Assembly: GCA_902795985.1 (NCBI GenBank)
Contig: CADBNG010000204.1
Location: forward strand, 1 to 5,321
Length of the DNA: 5,321 nucleotides
Reading direction: 5' to 3'
Origin: an uncultured Lachnospiraceae bacterium
GTDB lineage: Bacteria > Bacillota_A > Clostridia > Lachnospirales > Lachnospiraceae
The translations under genes were made by a program, and so were the position numbers. Shown piece after piece: positions 1-5,321 of the stretch. Position 1 is the stretch's first letter. Every line of letters begins with the position of its first letter. The notes beneath the pieces were generated by a model. It was not told where the DNA came from, did not search any database, and saw only the letters and a list, made by a program, of their open reading frames with translations.

Positions 1-73
1 CGCAGGCCGTCAGCAGACTGCCTGTCAGAATGACGCACAGGAGGAGCCCCTGAATCCGTCTGATCTTTTTCAT
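1..73 (-). CDS. Putative lipoprotein, N-terminal fragment (runs off window)
   Basis: Only the first 24 codons are visible, starting at ATG 73-71 and running off the left edge. They read as a textbook lipoprotein signal peptide: a basic start (MKKIRR), a hydrophobic core (about residues 9-20, LLLCVILTGSLL) and a lipobox LLTAC with the lipidated cysteine at residue 24. By established rules such a protein would be exported by Sec, diacylated on Cys24, cleaved by signal peptidase II and anchored on the outer face of the membrane. The start lies 2 nt beyond the stop of the upstream CBS gene. Its ribosome binding site GGAG (82-79) is inside the last codons of that gene, so translation is probably coupled. 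The mature protein is not visible, so its function (substrate-binding protein, foldase or other) cannot be stated. Confidence 0.8.
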   Translation of the reverse strand, partial: MKKIRRIQGLLLCVILTGSLLTAC

Positions 74-75
74 TT

Positions 76-1347
76 TCACTCCGTTCCGGCTTCCGGCTTC
101 GGCAGCACGACATGCACCTTTTCGATCCGGTTGTGGCTGATCACCTGGGCCGTGATTTTCGTACCGTCTTCCAGTGTAATGGTTTCGCCGCTTTTCGGGA
201 GACGGTCCAGATATTCGATGATATAACCGCCGATGGTATCGTATTCCTCCGATTCCAGATCGGTCCCCAGTTCTTCATTCACATCAGCCAGGTTTGTGGA
301 TCCGTCCACCAGGAATTCTCCCTTCCGGCGGAGCTTGATGATATCGTCCGTCTCGTCCTTATCGTATTCATCGCGGATTTCGCCCACGATCTCCTCGAGG
401 ATATCCTCCAGCGTAATCATGCCGGAAGTCGCGCCGTATTCGTCCAGAACGATTACCAGGCTGATCGAAGATTCCCGCATCTCGATCAGCAGGGTGCCGA
501 CTTCTTTATGTTCAAAAGTAAAATGCGGTTCACGGAGGATCTGCCGGACGGTGAATCCCTCTTTCTCGCAGAAAAGAAGATCCTTCATGTTGATGGTCCC
601 GATTACGGAGTTGGTGGTATCGGCATAGACCGGATAACGGGTATAATTGGTCTCCCGGTAAATCTCCATCAGCTCGTCCCAGTCCGCATCGGCCTGAACG
701 AAGGTCATGTCGATGCGCGGCGTCATGATGTCCTTTGCCAGCATATCGTCCAGGCTGAAGATATTGGTAATCATTTCGAACTCGTCGTTTTCGATCGCGC
801 CTTCTTCGTAGCTGACGTCCACCAGCGTTTTCAGTTCATCCTCCGTCATGGAGGCGGGTTTCGCGTTGGGATCCACGCCAATAAGTTTACATAATCCTGT
901 TCTCAGCCCTTCAATCACAAAGATGACCGGCGTCAGAACGGCCATAACGGCGCGGATGATCCCGGAATACGCCAGGGACATTTTTAAGGAATGGGACGTC
1001 GCCAGGGATTTCGGGGTGATTTCCCCGAACAGAAGGATCACAAAAGTCAGGATCCCGGTAGCGGCCCCGATATAGGCGTTGCCGAAAAGACGGATCGTCA
1101 GCGTGGTCATCAGGGCGGACGCGGCAATGTTCACGATATTGTTGCCGATCAGGATCGCAGAAAGCATCCTGGCGGAATGATCCGTGATCCAGAGTGCCCG
1201 CACGGCTTTTTTGCTGCCTTCATCCGCCAGCATCTGAAGCTGTATCCTGTTTACGGTGGTGAATGCGGTCTCCGCAGATGAAAAAAATCCTGATGCCAGA
1301 ATCAGCAGGACTAGAATAATAATCTGAACTATAGGAACGGAATCCAA
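76..1347 (-). CDS. CNNM/CBS/CorC_HlyC-domain membrane protein (hemolysin family; probable Mg2+/Co2+ transporter type)
   Basis: This 423-residue protein has the full architecture of the CorB/CorC/HlyC ('hemolysin C-like') family. Residues 1-175 or so are a CNNM (DUF21) membrane domain with hydrophobic segments near 5-22, 60-82, 93-110 and 128-148. It carries the conserved motifs SSAETA (23-28), LIGNNIVNIAASA (67-79) and GEITPKSLA (108-116). Two CBS domains follow: the first near 207-262 (DIMTPR at 206-211, YPVY at 238-241), the second near 266-325 (VIVLDEYG at 298-305, TLEDILEEIVGEI at 312-324). A CorC_HlyC domain occupies about 335-418. Relatives are implicated in magnesium or cobalt efflux and tolerance, with CBS domains binding adenine nucleotides; the early haemolysin label is misleading. 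The start is TTG at 1347-1345, chosen because it has a strong ribosome binding site and the next in-frame Met would remove the first membrane segment. Length is normal. The ion specificity is not readable from sequence. Confidence 0.93.
   Translation of the reverse strand: MDSVPIVQIIILVLLILASGFFSSAETAFTTVNRIQLQMLADEGSKKAVRALWITDHSARMLSAILIGNNIVNIAASALMTTLTIRLFGNAYIGAATGILTFVILLFGEITPKSLATSHSLKMSLAYSGIIRAVMAVLTPVIFVIEGLRTGLCKLIGVDPNAKPASMTEDELKTLVDVSYEEGAIENDEFEMITNIFSLDDMLAKDIMTPRIDMTFVQADADWDELMEIYRETNYTRYPVYADTTNSVIGTINMKDLLFCEKEGFTVRQILREPHFTFEHKEVGTLLIEMRESSISLVIVLDEYGATSGMITLEDILEEIVGEIRDEYDKDETDDIIKLRRKGEFLVDGSTNLADVNEELGTDLESEEYDTIGGYIIEYLDRLPKSGETITLEDGTKITAQVISHNRIEKVHVVLPKPEAGTE
79..82 (-). 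promoter_or_regulatory. Ribosome binding site of the lipoprotein gene
   Basis: On the minus strand GGAG is followed by 5 nt (TGAAA) and then ATG. The motif overlaps the final Glu codon of the CBS-domain gene, and the spacer contains that gene's TGA stop. This supports the lipoprotein start and suggests that ribosomes ending the upstream gene reinitiate here. Confidence 0.65.
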
Positions 1348-1355
1348 AAAAATAT

Positions 1356-1360
1356 CTCCT
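1356..1360 (-). promoter_or_regulatory. Strong ribosome binding site that fixes a TTG start for the CBS protein gene
   Basis: On the minus strand AGGAG (1360-1356) is followed by an 8-nt A/T-rich spacer and TTG at 1347-1345. No in-frame ATG or GTG start lies between this motif and the TTG, and the first membrane helix begins within a few codons. This makes TTG by far the best start. Confidence 0.75.
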
Positions 1361-1385
1361 GATGCTGCAAATACGAAACTGCTGT

Positions 1386-1403
1386 ACAGAGGCCTCCCTC
1401 TGT
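1386..1403 (-). other. Short stem-loop in the gap between tgt and the CBS gene
   Basis: ACAGAGG (1403-1397 on the minus strand) can pair with CCTCTGT (1392-1386) across a 4-nt GAGG loop, giving a perfect 7-bp stem 1 nt after the tgt stop codon. What follows (ACAGCAGTTTCG) has no U-tract, so this is not a convincing intrinsic terminator. It could be a weak attenuator, a 3'-end stabiliser or chance. The rest of this 57-nt gap shows the AGGAG site but no promoter I would defend. Confidence 0.35.
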
Positions 1404-1404
1404 G

Positions 1405-2541
1405 TTACTTTCCCTCGGACTCAAACGCGTCAATAAAGTCCTTTTTGTAGGTTGAAAAACGGTTTTCATCCAGGGCATCCCGGATCTCCCGCATCATATT
1501 ATTATAGAAATACAGATTATGCAAGACGCAAAGCCTCATGGCCAGCATTTCCCCGGCCTTGAACAGATGGCGGATATAGGCCCGGGAAAACCGCCGGCAG
1601 GCAGGGCAGCCGCACCCCTCTTCAATGGGGCGGTCGTCCAGTTCGTACACGGCGTTTTTCAGGTTCAGCCTGCCGTAATGGGTGTAAACATGCCCGTGGC
1701 GTCCGTTCCGGCTGGGATACACGCAGTCGAAAAAGTCCACCCCCCGGTCCACGCCTTCGATGATATTGACCGGAGTGCCGACCCCCATCAGATACGTGGG
1801 TTTGTCCTGAGGCAGATACGGAACCGTCTCGTCGAGAATATGATACATTTCCTCGTGGGTTTCTCCGACGGCAAGCCCGCCGATGGCATATCCGTCCAGT
1901 TCCATATCGGCGATCCGCTTCGCGTGATCAATGCGGATATCTTCAAAGACTGCTCCCTGATTGATGCCGAACAGCAGCTGCTCTTTATTGATCGTATCCT
2001 CGCGCCGGTTCAGTTCGGCCATTTTCACCCTGCAGCGCTCCAGCCACCGGGTGGTCCGGTCCACGGAAGCCTGAACATAGGCGCGCTCCGCCCGGCTGGA
2101 AGGACACTCGTCAAAGGCCATGGCGATCGTGGAAGCGATGTTCGACTGGATCTGCATGCTTTCCTCCGGCCCCATAAAGATCTTCCTCCCGTCCACATGG
2201 GAACGGAACGTCACGCCTTCCTCCTTGATTTTCCGGAGAGTCGCGAGGGAAAACACCTGGAAGCCGCCGGAATCCGTCAGGATCGGACGGTGCCAGTCCA
2301 TAAACTTATGTAAACCGCCCATCTTCTTAACGACCTCATCCCCCGGCCGCACATGCAGATGGTAGGTATTGGAAAGCTCCACCTGGGTGCCGATCTCTTC
2401 CAGATCCTGCGCCGAAACCGCGCCTTTAATCGCCCCGGCGGTACCCACATTCATGAAAACGGGCGTCTCAATACTGCCGTGCACCGTCTCCATATGGGCG
2501 CGCTTCGCCCGCCCCTCTGTTTTCAAAACCTTATACTTCAT
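1405..2541 (-). CDS. tgt: tRNA-guanine(34) transglycosylase (queuine/preQ1 tRNA-ribosyltransferase)
   Basis: This 378-residue TIM-barrel enzyme exchanges guanine 34 in GUN-anticodon tRNAs (Tyr, His, Asn, Asp) for a 7-deazaguanine base during queuosine synthesis. TPVFMNVGTAGAIKG sits at 26-40. ILTDSGGFQVFSL (87-99) carries the catalytic acid/base Asp90 (Asp89 in E. coli). QGAVFEDIR is at 195-203 and YAIGGLAVGE at 218-227. FFDCVYPSRNGRHGH (270-284) carries nucleophile Asp272 (Asp264 in E. coli). The structural zinc site is Cys310, Cys312, Cys315 and His341. Val in GGLAVGE, rather than the Gly of eukaryotic enzymes, favours preQ1 as substrate; this is inference. The start at 2541 was chosen because homology begins with MKYKVLKTEGRAKRAHMETVHG. 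An open 75-codon extension upstream overlaps cinA and has no Tgt similarity. The gap to the cinA stop is only 14 nt. The length is typical, with nothing truncated. Confidence 0.97.
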   Translation of the reverse strand: MKYKVLKTEGRAKRAHMETVHGSIETPVFMNVGTAGAIKGAVSAQDLEEIGTQVELSNTYHLHVRPGDEVVKKMGGLHKFMDWHRPILTDSGGFQVFSLATLRKIKEEGVTFRSHVDGRKIFMGPEESMQIQSNIASTIAMAFDECPSSRAERAYVQASVDRTTRWLERCRVKMAELNRREDTINKEQLLFGINQGAVFEDIRIDHAKRIADMELDGYAIGGLAVGETHEEMYHILDETVPYLPQDKPTYLMGVGTPVNIIEGVDRGVDFFDCVYPSRNGRHGHVYTHYGRLNLKNAVYELDDRPIEEGCGCPACRRFSRAYIRHLFKAGEMLAMRLCVLHNLYFYNNMMREIRDALDENRFSTYKKDFIDAFESEGK

Positions 2542-2547
2542 TTTTTT

Positions 2548-2552
2548 CCCTT
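2548..2552 (-). promoter_or_regulatory. Ribosome binding site of tgt, touching the palindrome
   Basis: AAGGG (2552-2548 on the minus strand) precedes ATG 2541 by six A residues, a usable spacing that supports the chosen tgt start. The motif starts at the base immediately after the 29-bp palindrome ends. A folded hairpin would therefore sit directly against the ribosome landing site, while ribosomes finishing cinA (stop 2558-2556) would melt it. Confidence 0.6.
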
Positions 2553-2581
2553 GAATCAAAGGGGACTGTCCCCTTTGATTC
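2553..2581. repeat. Perfect 29-bp palindrome (REP-like), copy A, overlapping the cinA 3' end
   Basis: Two 14-base arms (GAATCAAAGGGGAC and its exact reverse complement) flank a single central T at 2567. As RNA this gives a stem of about 13 bp with a 3-nt loop. There is no U-tract straight after it on the minus transcript (AAGGGAAAAAAATG follows), so it is unlikely to be a terminator. Its 19-base core (2559-2577) recurs exactly at 3829-3847. Short GGGGAC(N)GTCCCC inverted repeats of this style are common as dispersed, REP-like elements in many bacteria; assignment to that class is from memory of the style, not from a search. Read in the cinA frame, the palindrome encodes Ile-Lys-Gly-Asp-Ser-Pro-Leu and the TGA stop. 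Confidence 0.85.
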
Positions 2582-3803
2582 TGCTGTACACCGCGCTCAT
2601 CATCCGCAGTACCATACGGGCACGGTTGTTCTGACGGTTGATGTTCCGGCCGCGGAATTCGATGACATCTGTCTTCCCCTGATAGCGGACACCGATGTAG
2701 GCCAGGCCTGCGGGCTTTTCCGGGCTTAAATCGTCCGGTCCGGCAATTCCGGTGATGGAAATGCACAGATCTGAACCGGTCTTTTCTGCCAGGCCTTCCA
2801 CCATCTCCTTCGCTACCTCCGGAGACTCGGCGGTATACTGATCCAGCGTTTCCTTCCGGACACCCAGCTCACGTATTTTTGCTTCCGGGCTGTAAGTCAC
2901 AAGTCCGCTGTCAAAAACGGCGGAAATCCCGGCAACATTGGCAAGTGTCGACGCAAACATCCCAGCCGTACAGGACTCGCAGGAGGAAATCGTGATGTTT
3001 TTTTCGATCAGCGTCTTTCCGGCCACATCCGCCAGTTCTTCATCATCATAGGAATAAATATATTCGCCGACGAGGTCATTCACCCGGCCGATCATTTCCT
3101 CCACTGCCGCCCTGGCCTCTTCTTCGGTCGGCCGTTTGGATGTCACGCGCAGGGATACTTCTCCCTCTTTCGCGTAGGTTGCGATGGTCGGGTCCGTCTG
3201 ATTATTGATCAGCGGCAGAAGGACCGTCTCCAGATGGGATTCCCCGATTCCGTAGCAGCGGATGATCCGGTAATAAAGATGACCGTCCGCATGAGCGGCC
3301 AGATACGGTTTCACATGGTTCTGGAACATGGCGGTCATTTCCCGGGGCGGCCCCGGCATGGACATGATCACCTTCCCGTTCTTTTCCAGACGGAAGCCTG
3401 GCGCGGTTCCCTTGGGATTGTCCAGAATAACGGCTCTCGAGGGAAAAACCGCCTGGGTATAATTATTCTCCGTCCATTTGAAAGGAGAAGTGGCCTTCAG
3501 GGTATCCAGCCATTTGCGGACTTCCGGAAACTCCACCATTTCATCCCCGAAATATTCGCAGATGACGTTTTTCGTCAGATCGTCCTGGGTCGGTCCCAGA
3601 CCTCCGGTGGTAAGAACAAGATCGCAGTCCCGGAAGGCAATGCCCAGCAGTTCCCGGAGGCGTCCGGGATTATCGCCGACCGTATAATGATACAGGACGT
3701 CATAGCCCAGATTCTGCAGTTCTTTGGAAAGATAGGCCGCATTCGTATTAACAATCTGTCCGAACAGGATTTCCGTACCGATTGTCAAAAGAGCAGTTTT
3801 CAT
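2556..3803 (-). CDS. cinA: CinA family protein: MoaB/Mog-like domain plus C-terminal nicotinamide-nucleotide amidase domain
   Basis: This 415-residue protein has the standard two-domain length of Firmicute CinA. The N-terminal molybdopterin-binding-like (COG1058) domain, about 1-170, shows IGTEILFGQIVNTNAAYLS (8-26), TTGGLGPTQDDLTK (65-78), NPKGTAPGF (129-137) and MPGPPREM (149-156). In related proteins this domain has ADP-ribose or similar pyrophosphatase activity. The C-terminal PncC-like domain, about 255-405, shows SSCESCTAGMFASTL (273-287), a VTYSPEAK segment (302-309) and ISITGIAGP (348-356); relatives deamidate NMN to nicotinic acid mononucleotide for NAD salvage. The name comes from competence induction in other Firmicutes. 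The motif is ESCTAG rather than the usual ESCTGG, with the proposed Ser and Lys residues retained. The ATG start has AAAGGAG (3820-3814) 10 nt upstream. The last seven residues and stop come from a palindromic repeat. The neighbours give no clue beyond a shared operon. Confidence 0.96.
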   Translation of the reverse strand: MKTALLTIGTEILFGQIVNTNAAYLSKELQNLGYDVLYHYTVGDNPGRLRELLGIAFRDCDLVLTTGGLGPTQDDLTKNVICEYFGDEMVEFPEVRKWLDTLKATSPFKWTENNYTQAVFPSRAVILDNPKGTAPGFRLEKNGKVIMSMPGPPREMTAMFQNHVKPYLAAHADGHLYYRIIRCYGIGESHLETVLLPLINNQTDPTIATYAKEGEVSLRVTSKRPTEEEARAAVEEMIGRVNDLVGEYIYSYDDEELADVAGKTLIEKNITISSCESCTAGMFASTLANVAGISAVFDSGLVTYSPEAKIRELGVRKETLDQYTAESPEVAKEMVEGLAEKTGSDLCISITGIAGPDDLSPEKPAGLAYIGVRYQGKTDVIEFRGRNINRQNNRARMVLRMMSAVYSRIKGDSPL

Positions 3804-3813
3804 TTGTTTCGGT

Positions 3814-3820
3814 CTCCTTT
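3814..3820 (-). promoter_or_regulatory. Ribosome binding site of cinA
   Basis: AAAGGAG on the minus strand is followed by a 10-nt spacer and ATG at 3803-3801. The spacing is slightly long but acceptable. The site lies 5 nt downstream of palindrome copy B, which separates it from the upstream gene's stop. I see no promoter elements in this 56-nt gap, so cinA probably depends on readthrough. Confidence 0.65.
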
Positions 3821-3825
3821 ACGGG

Positions 3826-3848
3826 CCGAAGGGGACTGTCCCCTTTGG
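3826..3848. repeat. Imperfect palindrome (REP-like), copy B, upstream of cinA
   Basis: Arms 3826-3836 and 3838-3848 pair around a central T at 3837, with one imperfect position (3828 with 3846: G·U on the plus-strand RNA, A·C on the minus transcript). The 19-base core at 3829-3847 is identical to 2559-2577 of copy A and carries the same central base on the plus strand, so the two copies lie in the same orientation. The outer arm bases differ (CCGA here, ATCA in copy A). The sequence lies wholly in the gap between the activase gene stop (3862-3860) and the cinA ribosome binding site. An extra half-copy, CCCCTTTG, follows at 3850-3857. No U-tract follows it on the minus transcript. Confidence 0.8.
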
Positions 3849-3859
3849 ACCCCTTTGTG

Positions 3860-5321
3860 TCATTTCAGGTTTTTGTTGGCAGTGGAGAGCATCAGCTTGA
3901 TCCGGTTCAGCTGGTTAACTTCCGAGGCGCCGGGGTCGTAGTCGACAGCTACGATGTTGGCTTTCGGGTAGTTCTTCCGGATCGCCTTAATGACGCCTTT
4001 GCCGACGATGTGGTTAGGCAGGCAGGCAAAGGGCTGGATGCAGACGATATTCATGACGCCGGAATGGATCAGCTCCATCATTTCGCCGGTAAGGAACCAG
4101 CCTTCGCCGGTCTGGTTGCCGACGGAAACGATGGGCGACGCGTATTTCGCCAGATCCCGGATATCCGCGGAAGGAATAAAGTGTTTGCTCTTTTCAAATT
4201 CCTTATTGGCCGCCGACCGAAGCAGGTCGACTGCCTTGATGCCGATGTTGGAAAGCGTCGCGGACTTTTTACTTCCTCCCAGATGCTCTTTTTTGAAGTT
4301 CTGATTGTAGAAGCTGTACATGAAGAAGTCGATCAGGTCCGGACAGACCGCTTCCGCGCCTTCTCTTTCCAGCAGCTCCGCCAGATAGTTGTTCGCGGCC
4401 GGCAGGAACTTGACCAGAATCTCGCCGACGATGCCGACGCGCGGCTTGACCTCGTCTGTGATCGGCAGGTTGTCGAAATCATGGATGATCGACCGGCAGA
4501 TCTGCTTGTACTTCCGGTAGCTCACATTCTTTCCGCTGACGAATTCGATGCACTTTTTCTCCCATTTCCGGTGCATGCGGTTCGCGGAACCCTTCACTTT
4601 TTCGTAAGGCCGCATCCGGTACAGGCACTTCATCAGGATATCGCCGAATTCCGCCGCGTAAACCACTTTCAGCGCCAGCGGGATCGTCAGCTTGAAGCCC
4701 GGGTTCTCCTCCAGGCCGCTTAAGTTCAGGGAGATGACCGGGATCTGCTCCATGCCCGCCTTTTTCAGCGCGCGCCGGATGAAGCCGATATAGTTGGACG
4801 CGCGGCAGCCGCCGCCGGTCTGTGTCATGATGACGGCCACATGGTCCAGGTCGTATTTCCCGGAGAGCAGGGCCTGCATAATCTGGCCGACGACCATCAG
4901 CGACGGATAGCAGGCGTCGTTGTTCACGTATTTCAGGCCCACATCCACCGCTTCTTTATTATCGTTCGGCAGGATCTCCAGGTTGTATCCGCCGGAATTG
5001 AAGGCCGCTTCCAGGATGCTGAAATGGATCGGGCTCATCTGCGGCGCAAGGATCGTATACGTCCCCTTCATCTCCTTGTTGAAGAAGACTTTCCGGATCG
5101 ACGACGGATTGATCCGGCGCTCTTTCGGCGCTTCTTCATGAGCGCGCAGCGCAGCGAGGAGGGACTGCACCCGGATCCTTGCCGCGCCGAGGTTATTGAC
5201 CTCGTCGATTTTCAGGCAGGTATAGATTTTTCCGCTGCCGGTCAGGATATCGTAGACCTGGTCCGTCGTCACGGCGTCGATGCCGCAGCCGAAGCTGTTC
5301 AGCTGGATCAGATCCAGGTCC
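3860..5321 (-). CDS. 2-hydroxyacyl-CoA dehydratase activase-type protein, C-terminal part (N-terminus beyond window)
   Basis: The frame is open to the right edge, so 486 residues of a longer protein are visible. A GTG at 5272 is not the start: the codons before it read [16 protein letters not shown], a conserved family motif. The fragment matches the COG3581/DUF2229-type C-terminal region of very large proteins (around 1400 residues in many Clostridia) that fuse a BcrAD/BadFG-like ATPase activase to dehydratase-like regions. In visible-part numbering the conserved motifs are NSFGCGID (8-15), NNDACYPS (133-140), [12 protein letters not shown] (166-177), [15 protein letters not shown] (401-415), [15 protein letters not shown] (428-442) and [14 protein letters not shown] (460-473). 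Cys12, Cys137, Cys172 and Cys433 are candidate iron-sulfur ligands. Characterised activases drive ATP-dependent electron transfer to dehydratases such as HgdAB. For this fused family the real substrate is unknown, and no dehydratase subunit genes are visible here. The TGA stop is at 3862-3860. Confidence 0.88.
   Translation of the reverse strand, partial: DLDLIQLNSFGCGIDAVTTDQVYDILTGSGKIYTCLKIDEVNNLGAARIRVQSLLAALRAHEEAPKERRINPSSIRKVFFNKEMKGTYTILAPQMSPIHFSILEAAFNSGGYNLEILPNDNKEAVDVGLKYVNNDACYPSLMVVGQIMQALLSGKYDLDHVAVIMTQTGGGCRASNYIGFIRRALKKAGMEQIPVISLNLSGLEENPGFKLTIPLALKVVYAAEFGDILMKCLYRMRPYEKVKGSANRMHRKWEKKCIEFVSGKNVSYRKYKQICRSIIHDFDNLPITDEVKPRVGIVGEILVKFLPAANNYLAELLEREGAEAVCPDLIDFFMYSFYNQNFKKEHLGGSKKSATLSNIGIKAVDLLRSAANKEFEKSKHFIPSADIRDLAKYASPIVSVGNQTGEGWFLTGEMMELIHSGVMNIVCIQPFACLPNHIVGKGVIKAIRKNYPKANIVAVDYDPGASEVNQLNRIKLMLSTANKNLK

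Noticed and set aside
112..894. Long plus-strand open frame opposite the CBS gene
   Set aside because: It is antisense to a clearly identified gene and its product is His/Phe/Asp-rich with no recognisable domain. Such shadows are expected opposite GC-rich third positions.
1386..1403. Intrinsic terminator after tgt
   Set aside because: The stem is only 7 bp and is followed by ACAGCAGTTTCG with no U-run. The next gene is close and has a strong ribosome site.
1519..2313. Long plus-strand open frame opposite tgt
   Set aside because: It is antisense to the conserved Tgt coding sequence, lacks any recognisable domain, and has the composition of a shadow frame.
2553..2581. Intrinsic transcription terminator after cinA
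   Set aside because: The stem is strong, but no U-tract follows it on the minus transcript (A-rich sequence and the tgt start follow). On the plus strand there is no gene to terminate.
2542..2766. A 75-codon in-frame extension upstream of the tgt ATG
   Set aside because: It overlaps the cinA 3' end in another frame, is rich in Arg, His and Pro in shadow-frame style, and has no Tgt similarity. The true Tgt N-terminus begins at 2541 with its own AAGGG site.
3782..4723. Plus-strand open frame of 313 codons opposite the activase gene and the cinA gap
   Set aside because: It crosses a gene boundary and the palindrome, lies opposite conserved coding sequence, and has an Arg/Asp/Val-rich shadow composition.
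5050..5062. A GTCCCCTTC string resembling half of the palindrome
   Set aside because: It lies within conserved activase coding sequence and has no matching opposite arm, so it is chance similarity.
5270..5272. GTG as the start codon of the activase-type protein
   Set aside because: The frame stays open to the window edge and the codons before the GTG encode the conserved NSFGCGIDA motif, so this is an internal Val.

Overview
All five genes in this window lie on the minus strand, so transcription runs from high to low coordinates. The AGGAG-type ribosome binding sites, a TTG start, the short gaps and the protein types (a giant 2-hydroxyacyl-CoA dehydratase activase homologue, full-length two-domain CinA, a CNNM/CBS/CorC protein) suggest an anaerobic Firmicute of class Clostridia with moderately high GC, such as a gut or rumen lineage. 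That placement is inferred from protein style and base composition judged by eye, not from a search.

In transcription order the window holds: (1) the C-terminal 486 residues of an acyl-CoA dehydratase activase-type protein (3860-5321, N-terminus beyond the window); (2) a 56-bp gap with one copy of a GGGGACTGTCCCC palindrome; (3) cinA (2556-3803); (4) a second, perfect 29-bp copy of the palindrome, which encodes the last residues and stop of cinA and touches the tgt ribosome binding site; (5) tgt, tRNA-guanine transglycosylase (1405-2541); (6) a 57-bp gap with a small hairpin; (7) a CNNM/CBS/CorC_HlyC membrane protein starting at TTG (76-1347); (8) the first 24 residues of a lipoprotein (1-73), translationally coupled to gene 7.

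The genes are packed closely enough (gaps of 2 to 57 nt) to be co-transcribed, and I see no convincing intrinsic terminator or promoter between them. They do not form one obvious pathway: nucleotide salvage/repair (CinA), tRNA queuosine modification (Tgt), probable divalent-cation handling (CBS protein) and a possible iron-sulfur activase. This looks like a mixed housekeeping cluster.

The most notable non-genic signal is the pair of related palindromes on either side of cinA, sharing an identical 19-bp core. They resemble dispersed REP-like elements. One of them has become part of the cinA coding sequence. I found no phage, CRISPR, tRNA, rRNA or insertion sequence. No stretch over 300 bases lacks a gene. 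The rest is ordinary core-genome sequence, and I see no clear evidence of a new multi-gene system.
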